DNA of 64,000 bases from Gelidibacter mesophilus DSM 14095 (lineage in GTDB: Bacteria; Bacteroidota; Bacteroidia; Flavobacteriales; Flavobacteriaceae): contig NZ_AUHD01000014.1 in assembly GCF_000423005.1 (NCBI RefSeq), positions 1 to 64,000 on the forward strand. The letters run 5' to 3'. The position numbers were made by a program, and so were the translations under genes. The notes under the pieces were generated by a model. That model saw only the letters and a program-made list of their open reading frames with translations. It did not search any database and had not been told where the DNA came from. Shown piece after piece: positions 53,630 to 61,206 of the stretch. Each line of letters starts with the position of its first letter. The stretch's first letter is position 1.

Positions 53630-53664
53630 GAAACAAGAAACAAGAAACAAGAAACAAGAAACAA
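53630..53664. repeat. GAAACAA heptamer array (5 copies)
   Basis: Five perfect GAAACAA units directly before the GC-rich palindromic repeat at 53666. Another 7-bp period of different sequence. Confidence 0.92.
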
Positions 53665-53665
53665 G

Positions 53666-53695
53666 CCTGCCCGTCCGCAGCGAAGCGAAGGCGGG
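53666..53695. repeat. GC-rich palindromic repeat, copy 2
   Basis: CCTGCCCGTCCG, a 12-bp spacer (CAGCGAAGCGAA) and GGCGGG. Its outer blocks are those of the repeat at 50905-50926 in the opposite orientation. It sits directly after the GAAACAA array. A hairpin ATTCCCA-CTTTCA-TGGGAA at 53708-53725 follows and overlaps the first possible ATG of the next gene. Confidence 0.75.
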
Positions 53696-53731
53696 AAACA
53701 AAAAGAGATTCCCACTTTCATGGGAAATAAT

Positions 53732-54967
53732 ATGGAAAAACTAAAAGCAGCGCATTTATTTAGAAACGATCTCATCCCCATTAGCGGGAAATTGGTAGAG
53801 CGTTACAATCAGTGCCTAAAAAAATTAGGTCTGACTGTAACAAAGCTCACCAGTTTTTCAATTGACGGATTAGGGTGGAGCCCTGAGATTGCTGAAGAGA
53901 AAAAGGAAATCCACTATCTTAATAATGGAGAGGCCAATCCAAATGCGATTATCATCACGCCTCTTCAAAAAGGGAAACCAGTATATGTTCCTTTTCATAC
54001 TTTTGATAGAGATATGATGCAACATATTTTTCGCAATCATGGTGATAGAATCAATGATATTACAAGAGATTGTGCCATTTGTGTGGATTTTGACCAATAT
54101 ATAGATGCATTTTATGAACCATTGGATGTATTAAAATATAAGGATATTTCCATTAGCTTTAAACTGATCAACGATTTGGACAAAGTTCAAAAGCTACAGT
54201 TTCAGCTGGTTGATACATTTAAGCAAGGGAACAATTTTATTGATGAAAATTTACATCAGCAACTGTTGGATTCGGCAAAGACCTACGGCGACCTAAGACA
54301 TCGAAATTTAGAGCTTCATGAGTTGTATTTCTCAACGGATTCTTTTTACACCCGTGCGTTTAACGGAGTTTTTGTTTTACGTGATTTTATAACGCCAATT
54401 GTTGTTTTCGAAGATGAAAAATGGCACAAAGAAGCCATAAAGGACACCTCACATGACGTACTGATCTATCACATTTCACAACCAGAATTGATGGATAAAC
54501 TACGAGATCATTTGATTATTGAATATGATTTAGACGCCGTTGTGAAAACTCCACGTTATGAACGTATTAAAAAATTTATGTTTTCTCAATTATTGAAGGA
54601 ACCCCAACATCCTATAAAAGATATTTTAGATGATAAGGTATTGTTTAAAGGATATTTGAACAAACTGTCCATTGAAAATCGAAAAAAAGTAATGAGTGTT
54701 GAATTGTACCTCGAAAAAATGGAAGTCAACAATCAGCATAAATTGGCAGATATTGTTGATGTTGAGCTTTTTGAGGCCTTACATCAACCACATTCGTCCT
54801 TAAATGCAAAACATCAAGATTTAATTTGGAAATTGCTGGTTAATATCTCGTCTTTAGATGTGTTGTTCATGTATTGGTACGACAAAGAACAATTTTATAA
54901 AAATTATAAAGATTGGGATGATTCATTGAAAGATTGGGTAATTGGAACGATTCGTAACAATATATAA
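53732..54967 (+). CDS. Cluster protein of unknown function (DUF6638-like size)
   Basis: A 411-residue soluble protein starting MEKLKAAHLFRNDLIPISGKLVERYNQCLKKLG. An upstream in-frame ATG at 53720 lies inside a hairpin, so 53732 is preferred. Blocks include GKPVYVPFHTFDRDMMQHIFRNH, RDCAICVDFDQYIDAFYEPLDV and YTRAFNGVFVLRDFITPIVVFEDEKWH. The C-terminal third is helical (PIKDILDDKVLFKGYLNKLS onward). No known catalytic motif or membrane segment is visible. It may belong to a Bacteroidota-restricted family that I recall as DUF6638, but I am not sure. It is part of the co-directional run. Confidence 0.68.
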   Translation: MEKLKAAHLFRNDLIPISGKLVERYNQCLKKLGLTVTKLTSFSIDGLGWSPEIAEEKKEIHYLNNGEANPNAIIITPLQKGKPVYVPFHTFDRDMMQHIFRNHGDRINDITRDCAICVDFDQYIDAFYEPLDVLKYKDISISFKLINDLDKVQKLQFQLVDTFKQGNNFIDENLHQQLLDSAKTYGDLRHRNLELHELYFSTDSFYTRAFNGVFVLRDFITPIVVFEDEKWHKEAIKDTSHDVLIYHISQPELMDKLRDHLIIEYDLDAVVKTPRYERIKKFMFSQLLKEPQHPIKDILDDKVLFKGYLNKLSIENRKKVMSVELYLEKMEVNNQHKLADIVDVELFEALHQPHSSLNAKHQDLIWKLLVNISSLDVLFMYWYDKEQFYKNYKDWDDSLKDWVIGTIRNNI

Positions 54968-54976
54968 AGTAAGAAG

Positions 54977-54997
54977 TTGAAAGCACGAAGCATGAAG
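54977..54997. repeat. Degenerate heptamer array, left flank of S23-type gene
   Basis: TTGAAAG, CACGAAG, CATGAAG in tandem (consensus NNNGAAG). An inverted counterpart lies at 55454-55488. The two flanks match over about 28 bp when one is reversed and complemented, with several mismatches and one gap. Confidence 0.75.
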
Positions 54998-55023
54998 TTT
55001 TATATCTTTATGATTAAAAAAGC

Positions 55024-55377
55024 ATGCAGTTTAAATTTGAAAATTTATTGATTTGGCAAAGAGCAATGGATTTAGGTGAAGATATGAATCAATTGGCTTA
55101 TAAGTTTCCTAAAGAAGAGTTGTATAATTTGTCGTCACAAATTAGAAGAGCAGCCGACTCAGTCGCATTAAATATTTCAGAAGGTTCTATTCTACAGTCT
55201 GATGCAGAATATAGAAAGTTTTTAGGCTATGCAATTCGATCAATTGCTGAAGTGGTGACCTGTTTACACAAAGCCAATAGAAGAAATTATATGACTGATG
55301 ATAGTTTCTTAAAATATTATAAGGCCTGTTTTGATTTAATGAATATGACGATTGCTTTCAGAAATAGAATAAATTAG
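55024..55377 (+). CDS. S23-type four-helix-bundle protein (23S rRNA IVS protein family)
   Basis: A 117-residue four-helix protein of the family named after the ORF in 23S rRNA intervening sequences (IVP/S23; also related to Avd). It shows FENLLIWQRAMDLGEDMNQLAYKFP, YNLSSQIRRAADSVALNISEGS, YRKFLGYAIRSIAEVVTCLHKANRRNY and FDLMNMTIAFRNRIN. Avd of diversity-generating retroelements has this fold, but no reverse transcriptase is nearby. Its biochemical role is unknown; RNA or nucleic-acid binding is suspected for the basic helical surface. It is intact, while the related copy at 23337-23693 has an in-frame stop. Inverted heptamer arrays bracket it, suggesting insertion as a small cassette. Confidence 0.88.
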   Translation: MQFKFENLLIWQRAMDLGEDMNQLAYKFPKEELYNLSSQIRRAADSVALNISEGSILQSDAEYRKFLGYAIRSIAEVVTCLHKANRRNYMTDDSFLKYYKACFDLMNMTIAFRNRIN

Positions 55378-55453
55378 AAATGAGGTATGGAGAATTAAAA
55401 TCAAAACTCTTGTCTTCAATTACTTACAATTATAAATAAATATAAATCCTTTA

Positions 55454-55488
55454 CTTAAAGCTCCATGCTTCAAGCTTCAAACTTTTAA
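55454..55488. repeat. Degenerate heptamer array, right flank of S23-type gene
   Basis: CTTAAAG, CTCCATG, CTTCAAG, CTTCAAA, CTTTTAA in tandem. Reversed and complemented these follow the NNNGAAG pattern of the left flank (54977-54997). It ends 2 bp before the ATG at 55491. Confidence 0.75.
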
Positions 55489-55490
55489 TT

Positions 55491-56015
55491 ATGACCTTAG
55501 AAATTATCGTTTTCATCGGCTCAATACTATTTGGAATCCTGCTTTACTGGCGCGAATCTACTGGTAACGGATTGTTTCGTTTTTTCAATAAAATGATGTA
55601 TTCCAAAAAACTTCAAATGTCACCAATGGATCCTACAGGGTTTCTATACCAGCAAAAATTTATTTTACGTTTGGTGTTCATTTCTATGATTTTTCTTGTG
55701 GGAATTTTAATTGCGCGCTTTTTGATTCCAATCGATATTGCGACTATTTCAGTGTTTGCTTCGAGTATAGTAGGCACACTTTTAGGGACTTATATTGGCG
55801 GATTTATTTTAAAATCGGAAAAGGTCATTGATGAACATAGTGAGTCCTTTGAAGAGAAATTTGACAATGTTATTGACCAGGGAAGGGATTTTGTTCAAGA
55901 TATCAGATCTAGAGATCCAAAAGTCGTAGAAGAAGCGAAAAAAGAAATTGAAGAAGATCCTGAATTACCAAAAAAGAGTGCTAGAGAACGATTGAAGGAT
56001 AAAGGACTAATGTAA
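55491..56015 (+). CDS. Cluster membrane protein (174 residues)
   Basis: Three predicted transmembrane helices: about residues 4-22 (EIIVFIGSILFGILLYW), 58-82 (FILRLVFISMIFLVGILIARFLI) and 86-107 (VFASSIVGTLLGTYIGGFIL). A charged C-terminal tail (DEHSESFEEKFDNVIDQG onwards) is probably cytosolic and helical. No family was recognised. The tail might dock the soluble cluster proteins to the membrane, by inference only. Confidence 0.7.
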   Translation: MTLEIIVFIGSILFGILLYWRESTGNGLFRFFNKMMYSKKLQMSPMDPTGFLYQQKFILRLVFISMIFLVGILIARFLIPIDIATISVFASSIVGTLLGTYIGGFILKSEKVIDEHSESFEEKFDNVIDQGRDFVQDIRSRDPKVVEEAKKEIEEDPELPKKSARERLKDKGLM

Positions 56016-56026
56016 AATTAGAATTC

Positions 56027-56061
56027 TCGATTGAAGATTGACGATTTTTGATTGAGGACTA
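56027..56061. repeat. Degenerate heptamer array (NNGATTG)
   Basis: TCGATTG, AAGATTG, ACGATTT, TTGATTG, AGGACTA with a period of 7. It lies just after the 174-residue membrane gene and 25 bp before the GACAACA array. Confidence 0.6.
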
Positions 56062-56086
56062 GGGAGTGAAATTTTATTTTTATTTT

Positions 56087-56128
56087 GACAACAGACAACA
56101 GACAACAGACAACAGACAACAGACAACA
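56087..56128. repeat. GACAACA tandem heptamer array (6 copies) upstream of a start codon
   Basis: Six perfect copies of GACAACA, ending 7 bp before ATG 56136. A frame through the array from TTG 56085 would add the residues TTDNRQQ repeatedly, but ATG 56136 (MIKNYWNRGSRQ) looks like the real start of a membrane protein. Confidence 0.92.
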
Positions 56129-56135
56129 GAAAAAA

Positions 56136-57833
56136 ATGATAAAGAACTATTGGAATAGAGGAAGCAGACAAAAAACCATCACTATTATCGGCGCTTTGGT
56201 TTTACTATTACTATTGTTTTTCCTTCGTGATGATTACCAACCGTTTCTATTGTTTATAAGAAAATTCTTTTTTATAATTTTAGTGATTGGTTTGGTATTG
56301 TTTTTTGGGTTGCGAAGTTTTAGAAACTCCGTTGGGGTTGGGCGTCGCATAGGTGTTTTAGCACTTTTAATTTTGTTTTTTGGTGTGCTTTATGTTGTTG
56401 GTTGGCATTTTAAGATGTACGATTACATGAAAACTTACAATGTTTTTAAAGACTTAAATAAAGTGGAGATTAATGAGTTGCCACTGACCCAAAACGAACG
56501 CATTCAGCCCTTACGAAATATTTTTTCTATGGCCAATGAATCGGTTGGGGAGACCAAAGATGTGTCTTTGCCCCATTTAGTGAGGGTAGATGGCGAAAAC
56601 AAATGGACCATGGCCATTCAGCCTTCAGAAAAATACACCATGCAGCAAATCAGCGAGAATACCGAAGAGATATTCTCGGTTTCCAGTACGTCACCATTTC
56701 CAAGGTTTTCCAGTGAAAATCGGATTCCTGTAACTTTTTCTATTGGAGAATCCTTGAAATTCAGTCGCAATACCTACAATGCTGTGGTGCAACGTTTCAA
56801 TATTTTTCAGTTGTTTACTATGGAACCTAGTGATACGTTTTATATGAAAAACGATTCTGGAGATTGGGTAGAAGTGGTAAGTTTGATCAAATGGAAAGGT
56901 TTCTTTTTCCCATATCCTACATTTGGTGGCGTGATGGTTATTGACAGTGGAAAACACGATTTTAATGATTATGTAGAACGTGTTTTGATTGGAAAAGGTA
57001 CCTACATCAGTGCTGAACAAATGAAAAACCATCCATTTTTGACCAAGCAGAATACGTTGTCAGAAAAGGTATCACGGTTGCAAGCAGAATCGTTAAAATT
57101 TTTGGGCGGATTTACGGATCCGTTACCATGGAAAATGCAAACTGCCGTAAAAATTCCAGATATGCCAGATGATCAAAATGAACAGCCTTTTGTGACCGAT
57201 TTCAATTTTAGTGATGTGGATACCAAAACCTACAGCGGCTTGTACCATTGGTTCGGATTGGAGCCCATTGGGGAAGAACGCACTAGTTTAGCTTACAGCG
57301 TCTTTGTTCCGGCAGATGGTACCGACAAATTGTTCTATTATGATCATGCTGGCAAAAAACAAGGATATGCAGGAGTTTCTGCAATGCCATTAAAAATGAT
57401 TGAATCACGTAAAGAATATGATTGGTCGGTTAATAAACCTGTTGAGTTTAGACCTTATATTAAAGATATTGCAGGTAGGAGACGCATGTTCTTTTTAGGT
57501 ACTGTCTCTGCTGTAAAAGAAGACTCGAAAAAGTTTGATGGTTCTGCAACTCCCGATTTGGCCCTGATTGATAGCGAATATCGCGATGTTATCTGGATTG
57601 ATGTGAAACACCCTAGTCAATGGGATAAAACCGTTTACGATCAATTAAATGAAGCTTGGAGAGCCAGTGAAGGTATTGGTTATTTTTATGATGAAGTCAA
57701 AAACACATCTGATTTGGACATGATGCAAAGGGAAATGGATTCTATTAATGCCATACCAAAAGTTAACGCCAATGACGTTGAGATTAACAGATTACAAAGT
57801 CGGATTGATTCTTTGAAATCGGTGGGAAATTGA
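56136..57833 (+). CDS. Cluster membrane protein with large extracytoplasmic domain (565 residues)
   Basis: Three predicted N-terminal membrane helices (ITIIGALVLLLLLFFL; FLLFIRKFFFIILVIGLVLFF; RIGVLALLILFFGVLYVVGW) are followed by a soluble domain of about 450 residues on one side of the membrane. Blocks include SLPHLVRVDGENKWTMAIQPSEKYTMQQI, SLIKWKGFFFPYPTFGGVMVID, YSGLYHWFGLEPIGEERTSLAYSVFVPADG and AGRRRMFFLGTVSAVKEDSKKFDGSATPDLALID. I do not recognise a family. It is the last gene of the run and the largest membrane component. Confidence 0.72.
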   Translation: MIKNYWNRGSRQKTITIIGALVLLLLLFFLRDDYQPFLLFIRKFFFIILVIGLVLFFGLRSFRNSVGVGRRIGVLALLILFFGVLYVVGWHFKMYDYMKTYNVFKDLNKVEINELPLTQNERIQPLRNIFSMANESVGETKDVSLPHLVRVDGENKWTMAIQPSEKYTMQQISENTEEIFSVSSTSPFPRFSSENRIPVTFSIGESLKFSRNTYNAVVQRFNIFQLFTMEPSDTFYMKNDSGDWVEVVSLIKWKGFFFPYPTFGGVMVIDSGKHDFNDYVERVLIGKGTYISAEQMKNHPFLTKQNTLSEKVSRLQAESLKFLGGFTDPLPWKMQTAVKIPDMPDDQNEQPFVTDFNFSDVDTKTYSGLYHWFGLEPIGEERTSLAYSVFVPADGTDKLFYYDHAGKKQGYAGVSAMPLKMIESRKEYDWSVNKPVEFRPYIKDIAGRRRMFFLGTVSAVKEDSKKFDGSATPDLALIDSEYRDVIWIDVKHPSQWDKTVYDQLNEAWRASEGIGYFYDEVKNTSDLDMMQREMDSINAIPKVNANDVEINRLQSRIDSLKSVGN

Positions 57834-57870
57834 TTCAACAATAGTCATTCCGCAATTAGAAAATTAGAGT

Positions 57871-57923
57871 TTTCAGATTTTGTCTTTGAAAAGCTCAGTC
57901 TCCAAGAATCTGAAAGGTTTTTT
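57871..57923 (+). terminator. Probable intrinsic terminator at the end of the cluster
   Basis: TTTCAGATT (57871-57879) pairs with AATCTGAAA (57907-57915) with a 27-nt loop, then GGTTTTTTTAT. The loop is long, so support is moderate. It fits the end of the co-directional run, converging on the RamB-like regulator gene. Confidence 0.5.
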
Positions 57924-57926
57924 TAT

Positions 57927-59402
57927 CTATCCAAATCGCTTCTGTAAATCTGCAACAACCATTTCAGTCTGCTTGTTTTTGTTTTTTCGTTCCAGTAGTA
58001 TTGGTGGCGCTTGTCTTACTTTACAATCGGCAATGGCACAGCGCTCGCAGGTCACCCCAACATCTTGCGACTTTATTTTTGGATCTTTTAGGAAAGCGAG
58101 TTTCCGTTGCAATTGTTTGTTCATTAATAAACCAATGCTGATACTTCTGTAGTGATGCTCTCTAAAAGGATCCTTTGTTGCGGAGGATAATACCAGGTAT
58201 TGCATCCCATCATCAGGATAGTTTGAAATCTGCAAATCAAAGACATGATCTTCTTTTGTGTTACTAATGGTTTTTAGAACTTTTAAGGAAACCCAACGTC
58301 GGCAATAATGCTCATTCGTTTCATTGGCGCGCGGCGAATGTTGGTGTGCCAAATGCAATTCTTTCTTGAGATGAAATCGTTCACTGCCTGCACGATGTGT
58401 AAAGCGTAAAAAAAACAAATCCTGAAGATTGAATTCTTTGGGAAGCACATTGGTCAAGCGTTGGTAAAAGGATTCTGGAGATGCGTTAAAACCATCGATA
58501 ATTTTTAAAAGTAGGGCTTCATCAAATGTTTCTTTTTCAAATAACGTGGATAATTGTGCTGTAATTGTTGCTTTAGGTAAAAGAAGGGCGCCTGCAAAAT
58601 AAGAGGCATAAAAATTATTCAGAACTTGGTCAAAATTTTCGAATTTGATCCAGGAAAAGGTGTAAAGACGTTCTTTATACTGTAAATAATTATAGGCAAT
58701 TTCTTTTGCATATATAAACGTGCGTTGTGCATCATCCATTTGGTTGGCGAGCAAAAGTGTCTTCGTTTTTGGAACAAAAACGGAGCGTAAGGTGTCTAAA
58801 GATTGATGTTTGTCCAATTCAGTTTCATTAAATGAATAGCCGTATTCCTCAATGAGAATTTCCTTTAATTCGCTGGAATCAATTGGTTTTTCCAAATCAA
58901 TTTGGTAGGCTTCAGCAAACTTTAAAACGGCCTGTTCAATTTCTTCAAAATAATTATGATTGGCCTGCTGAAAGGATCGTACAGAAGCTAAATAAAAACT
59001 TTCCCGACTAAAATTATAATTCTGCGCAATTTCAATGATCGTACTTATAAAGGCATTGACCTTTGCTGGTGCATTGGAGACGATATCGATGAGCGTACTT
59101 TCTTGTATTCCAAAGAGATCCAATGGAATTTCCTTTAAAATTTTTGACTTTAAAATATCACCAATAGGAGCGAGGTTTTTGTCAAGCTTTAAAGAGACCA
59201 TTTGATCGTAAGGCACTTCTAACTTTTCTGAAAGAATGGCAATTTTATCGGGTTTTGGATATTTTTTTCCCTTTTCAATTTCGTTTAAATAGGACTTTGA
59301 TAGTCCTGATAATTTGGATAGTCCAAAGAGAGAAAGGTTCCTTTCAGTCCTTATCTGCTTTAGCTTTAGTCCAAAAATGAGTTTGATATAGTCTTCTTCC
59401 AT
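57927..59402 (-). CDS. XRE/ImmA-IrrE/DUF2083 regulator, RamB-like
   Basis: A 491-residue transcription factor. An N-terminal Cro/CI helix-turn-helix (KLKQIRTERNLSLFGLSKLSGLSKSYLNEIEKGKKYP) is followed by an ImmA/IrrE-like domain (about 200-330). A C-terminal DUF2083 domain with conserved cysteines ends the protein (TCERCAIADC). This is the layout of RamB and PrpC2-type regulators that control acetate, glyoxylate-shunt and methylcitrate genes and sense acyl-CoA or related metabolites. It is divergent from aceB-aceA; three 17-bp operator-like repeats lie in the 120-bp gap. Autoregulation and control of aceBA are inferred. Confidence 0.85.
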   Translation of the reverse strand: MEEDYIKLIFGLKLKQIRTERNLSLFGLSKLSGLSKSYLNEIEKGKKYPKPDKIAILSEKLEVPYDQMVSLKLDKNLAPIGDILKSKILKEIPLDLFGIQESTLIDIVSNAPAKVNAFISTIIEIAQNYNFSRESFYLASVRSFQQANHNYFEEIEQAVLKFAEAYQIDLEKPIDSSELKEILIEEYGYSFNETELDKHQSLDTLRSVFVPKTKTLLLANQMDDAQRTFIYAKEIAYNYLQYKERLYTFSWIKFENFDQVLNNFYASYFAGALLLPKATITAQLSTLFEKETFDEALLLKIIDGFNASPESFYQRLTNVLPKEFNLQDLFFLRFTHRAGSERFHLKKELHLAHQHSPRANETNEHYCRRWVSLKVLKTISNTKEDHVFDLQISNYPDDGMQYLVLSSATKDPFREHHYRSISIGLLMNKQLQRKLAFLKDPKIKSQDVGVTCERCAIADCKVRQAPPILLERKNKNKQTEMVVADLQKRFG

Positions 59403-59420
59403 AAGAACAAATATAATCGT

Positions 59421-59472
59421 TTTTTGCGAATATCAATTTTTAGCGAATAAAATTATTTAGCGAACGTTCGCT
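59421..59472. promoter_or_regulatory. Operator: three GCGAA repeats with 17-bp period plus a palindrome
   Basis: GCGAA occurs at 59426, 59443 and 59460, exactly 17 bp apart, each preceded by a T-rich stretch (TTTTTGCGAA, TTTTAGCGAA, ATTTAGCGAA). The third is part of a perfect 14-bp palindrome, AGCGAACGTTCGCT (59459-59472). Between divergent regulator and aceB genes this is a strong candidate binding array for the RamB-like protein. Confidence 0.75.
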
Positions 59473-59502
59473 TGTTTTTTTAAAAAGTTATTTCTATCAT
59501 TG
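59472..59502 (+). promoter_or_regulatory. Candidate aceB promoter
   Basis: TTG at 59472-59474 and TATCATTG at 59495-59502 are 20 bp apart, close to the Bacteroidota TTG-N17-23-TAnnTTTG pattern with one mismatch. The -33 TTG touches the end of the operator palindrome, so a bound regulator could block or recruit RNA polymerase. Confidence 0.5.
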
Positions 59503-59523
59503 TACTATCAAAATAACAACATT

Positions 59524-61122
59524 ATGGAAAACAACATTTTAAGCTTACCGAAACTTCAATTTTCGAAAGATGTAAAAAATTACTATCCGGAAATCTTAAC
59601 GGATGAAGCATTAGAATTTTTGTCGGCATTACACGAAAAATTTAATCAGGATCGTCTAGGATTATTAAAATCTAGAGAAGAACAGCAGCAACAATTCGAT
59701 AAAGGCGCTTTTCCAGATTTCCCAGCAGAAACTAAAAGTATCAGAGAAGGGGACTGGGTGGCAGGAGCAATTCCGAATGATTTATTGGATAGACGTGTAG
59801 AAATTACAGGTCCTGTTGACAGAAAGATGGTAATTAACGCCCTAAATTCTGGAGCTAAAACGTTTATGGCAGACTTGGAGGACAGTAATGCACCAACTTG
59901 GAAAAATGCTATTGAAGGACAACAGAACCTTATTGATGCTAACAAAAGAACCATTTCGCTTCACGATGTCAAACGGGATAAGTTCTATAAATTGAATGCA
60001 GATCTTGCCGTTTTATTAGTGCGTCCAAGAGGTTTGCATCTTAATGAACGCCATATCCTAATCAATAAGGAAGAGGCTTCAGGGAGTTTAGTTGACTTTG
60101 GACTGTATGTTTTTCATAATACTAAAACCTTGTTAGAGAATAATACTGCTCCTTATTTTTATTTGCCAAAATTGGAGCATTATACAGAGGCTAGATGGTG
60201 GAATGACGTTTTCGAATTTGCACAAGCGTATTTAGAAGTTCCAAAAGGGACATTTAAAGCTACTGTGTTAATAGAAACTATAACGGCTAGTTTTCAATTG
60301 GACGAAATTATCTATGAACTAAAAGATCATATTGTTGGATTGAATTGCGGACGTTGGGATTATATTTTTTCCTACATCAAGAAATTCAGAAATCATGACA
60401 ATTTTGTGGTCCCAAACCGTGATCAAGTGACCATGACCTCACCATTTATGGCTGCTTATTCAAAACTGGTCATCCAATGTTGCCATAAACGAGGCATTCA
60501 TGCCATTGGTGGAATGGCAGCCCAAATTCCAATCAAGAACAATCCAGAGGCCAACAAGGCAGCCTTGGAAAAGGTTAGGGTTGATAAAGAAAGAGAAGTT
60601 AAAAATGGACATGATGGCACTTGGGTGGCACATCCAGATTTGGTTAAAGTGGCGATGGACGAATTTGACAGGCACATGCCAACAGCCAATCAGTTTCATG
60701 TAACAAGAGATGATGTTACTATTACAAAAGAAGATTTGGTAGAACTTCCAATAGGCACCATCACCGAACAAGGGATTAGAAAAAACATCAATATTGGACT
60801 TTTATATACTGAAGCTTGGTTGAGAGGTCATGGTGCAGTGGCGCTTTATAATCTGATGGAGGATGCAGCAACCGCCGAAATCTCAAGAACGCAGTTATGG
60901 CAATGGCTGAAGAATGAAGTGGTTTTGGAAGATGGACAAACGTTTTCAAGAGCACTTTACGATACTATTTTTCAAGATGAAGTTGAAAAACTCGTCAAAG
61001 AATTTGGAGAGGAAAACATCAAAAACACAAAATTCAATTTAGCGATAGAATTATTCAACAAATTGGTAACCAATGCCGATTTCGAAGAATTTTTAACCTT
61101 ACCAGCCTATCAATATATTTAA
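59524..61122 (+). CDS. aceB: Malate synthase A
   Basis: A 532-residue malate synthase that condenses glyoxylate and acetyl-CoA. It has family blocks AGPVDRKMVINALNSGAKTFMADLEDSNAPTW, VLLVRPRGLHLNERHI, KATVLIETITASFQLDEIIYEL and GLNCGRWDYIFSYIKKFR (catalytic Arg/Glu region). HDGTWVAHPDLVKVAM and LRGHGAVALYNLMEDAATAEISR follow. ATG 59524 (MENNILSLPK) is preferred over 59500. It is followed after 84 bp by aceA, giving the glyoxylate bypass operon controlled from the divergent region. Confidence 0.95.
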   Translation: MENNILSLPKLQFSKDVKNYYPEILTDEALEFLSALHEKFNQDRLGLLKSREEQQQQFDKGAFPDFPAETKSIREGDWVAGAIPNDLLDRRVEITGPVDRKMVINALNSGAKTFMADLEDSNAPTWKNAIEGQQNLIDANKRTISLHDVKRDKFYKLNADLAVLLVRPRGLHLNERHILINKEEASGSLVDFGLYVFHNTKTLLENNTAPYFYLPKLEHYTEARWWNDVFEFAQAYLEVPKGTFKATVLIETITASFQLDEIIYELKDHIVGLNCGRWDYIFSYIKKFRNHDNFVVPNRDQVTMTSPFMAAYSKLVIQCCHKRGIHAIGGMAAQIPIKNNPEANKAALEKVRVDKEREVKNGHDGTWVAHPDLVKVAMDEFDRHMPTANQFHVTRDDVTITKEDLVELPIGTITEQGIRKNINIGLLYTEAWLRGHGAVALYNLMEDAATAEISRTQLWQWLKNEVVLEDGQTFSRALYDTIFQDEVEKLVKEFGEENIKNTKFNLAIELFNKLVTNADFEEFLTLPAYQYI

Positions 61123-61206
61123 AAAAAATGTCTCGCAACTACGGGAATAGTGTACGAGACTTAATTATCAAAATCTATAAAAACCTTAATAATCAAACAC
61201 AAAATT

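Noticed and set aside
52954-53664. Heptamer arrays as a CRISPR array
   Set aside because: Units are 7 bp with no spacers between them and no cas genes nearby.
55024-55377. S23/Avd-like gene as part of a diversity-generating retroelement
   Set aside because: No reverse transcriptase or template/variable repeat pair is present in the window.
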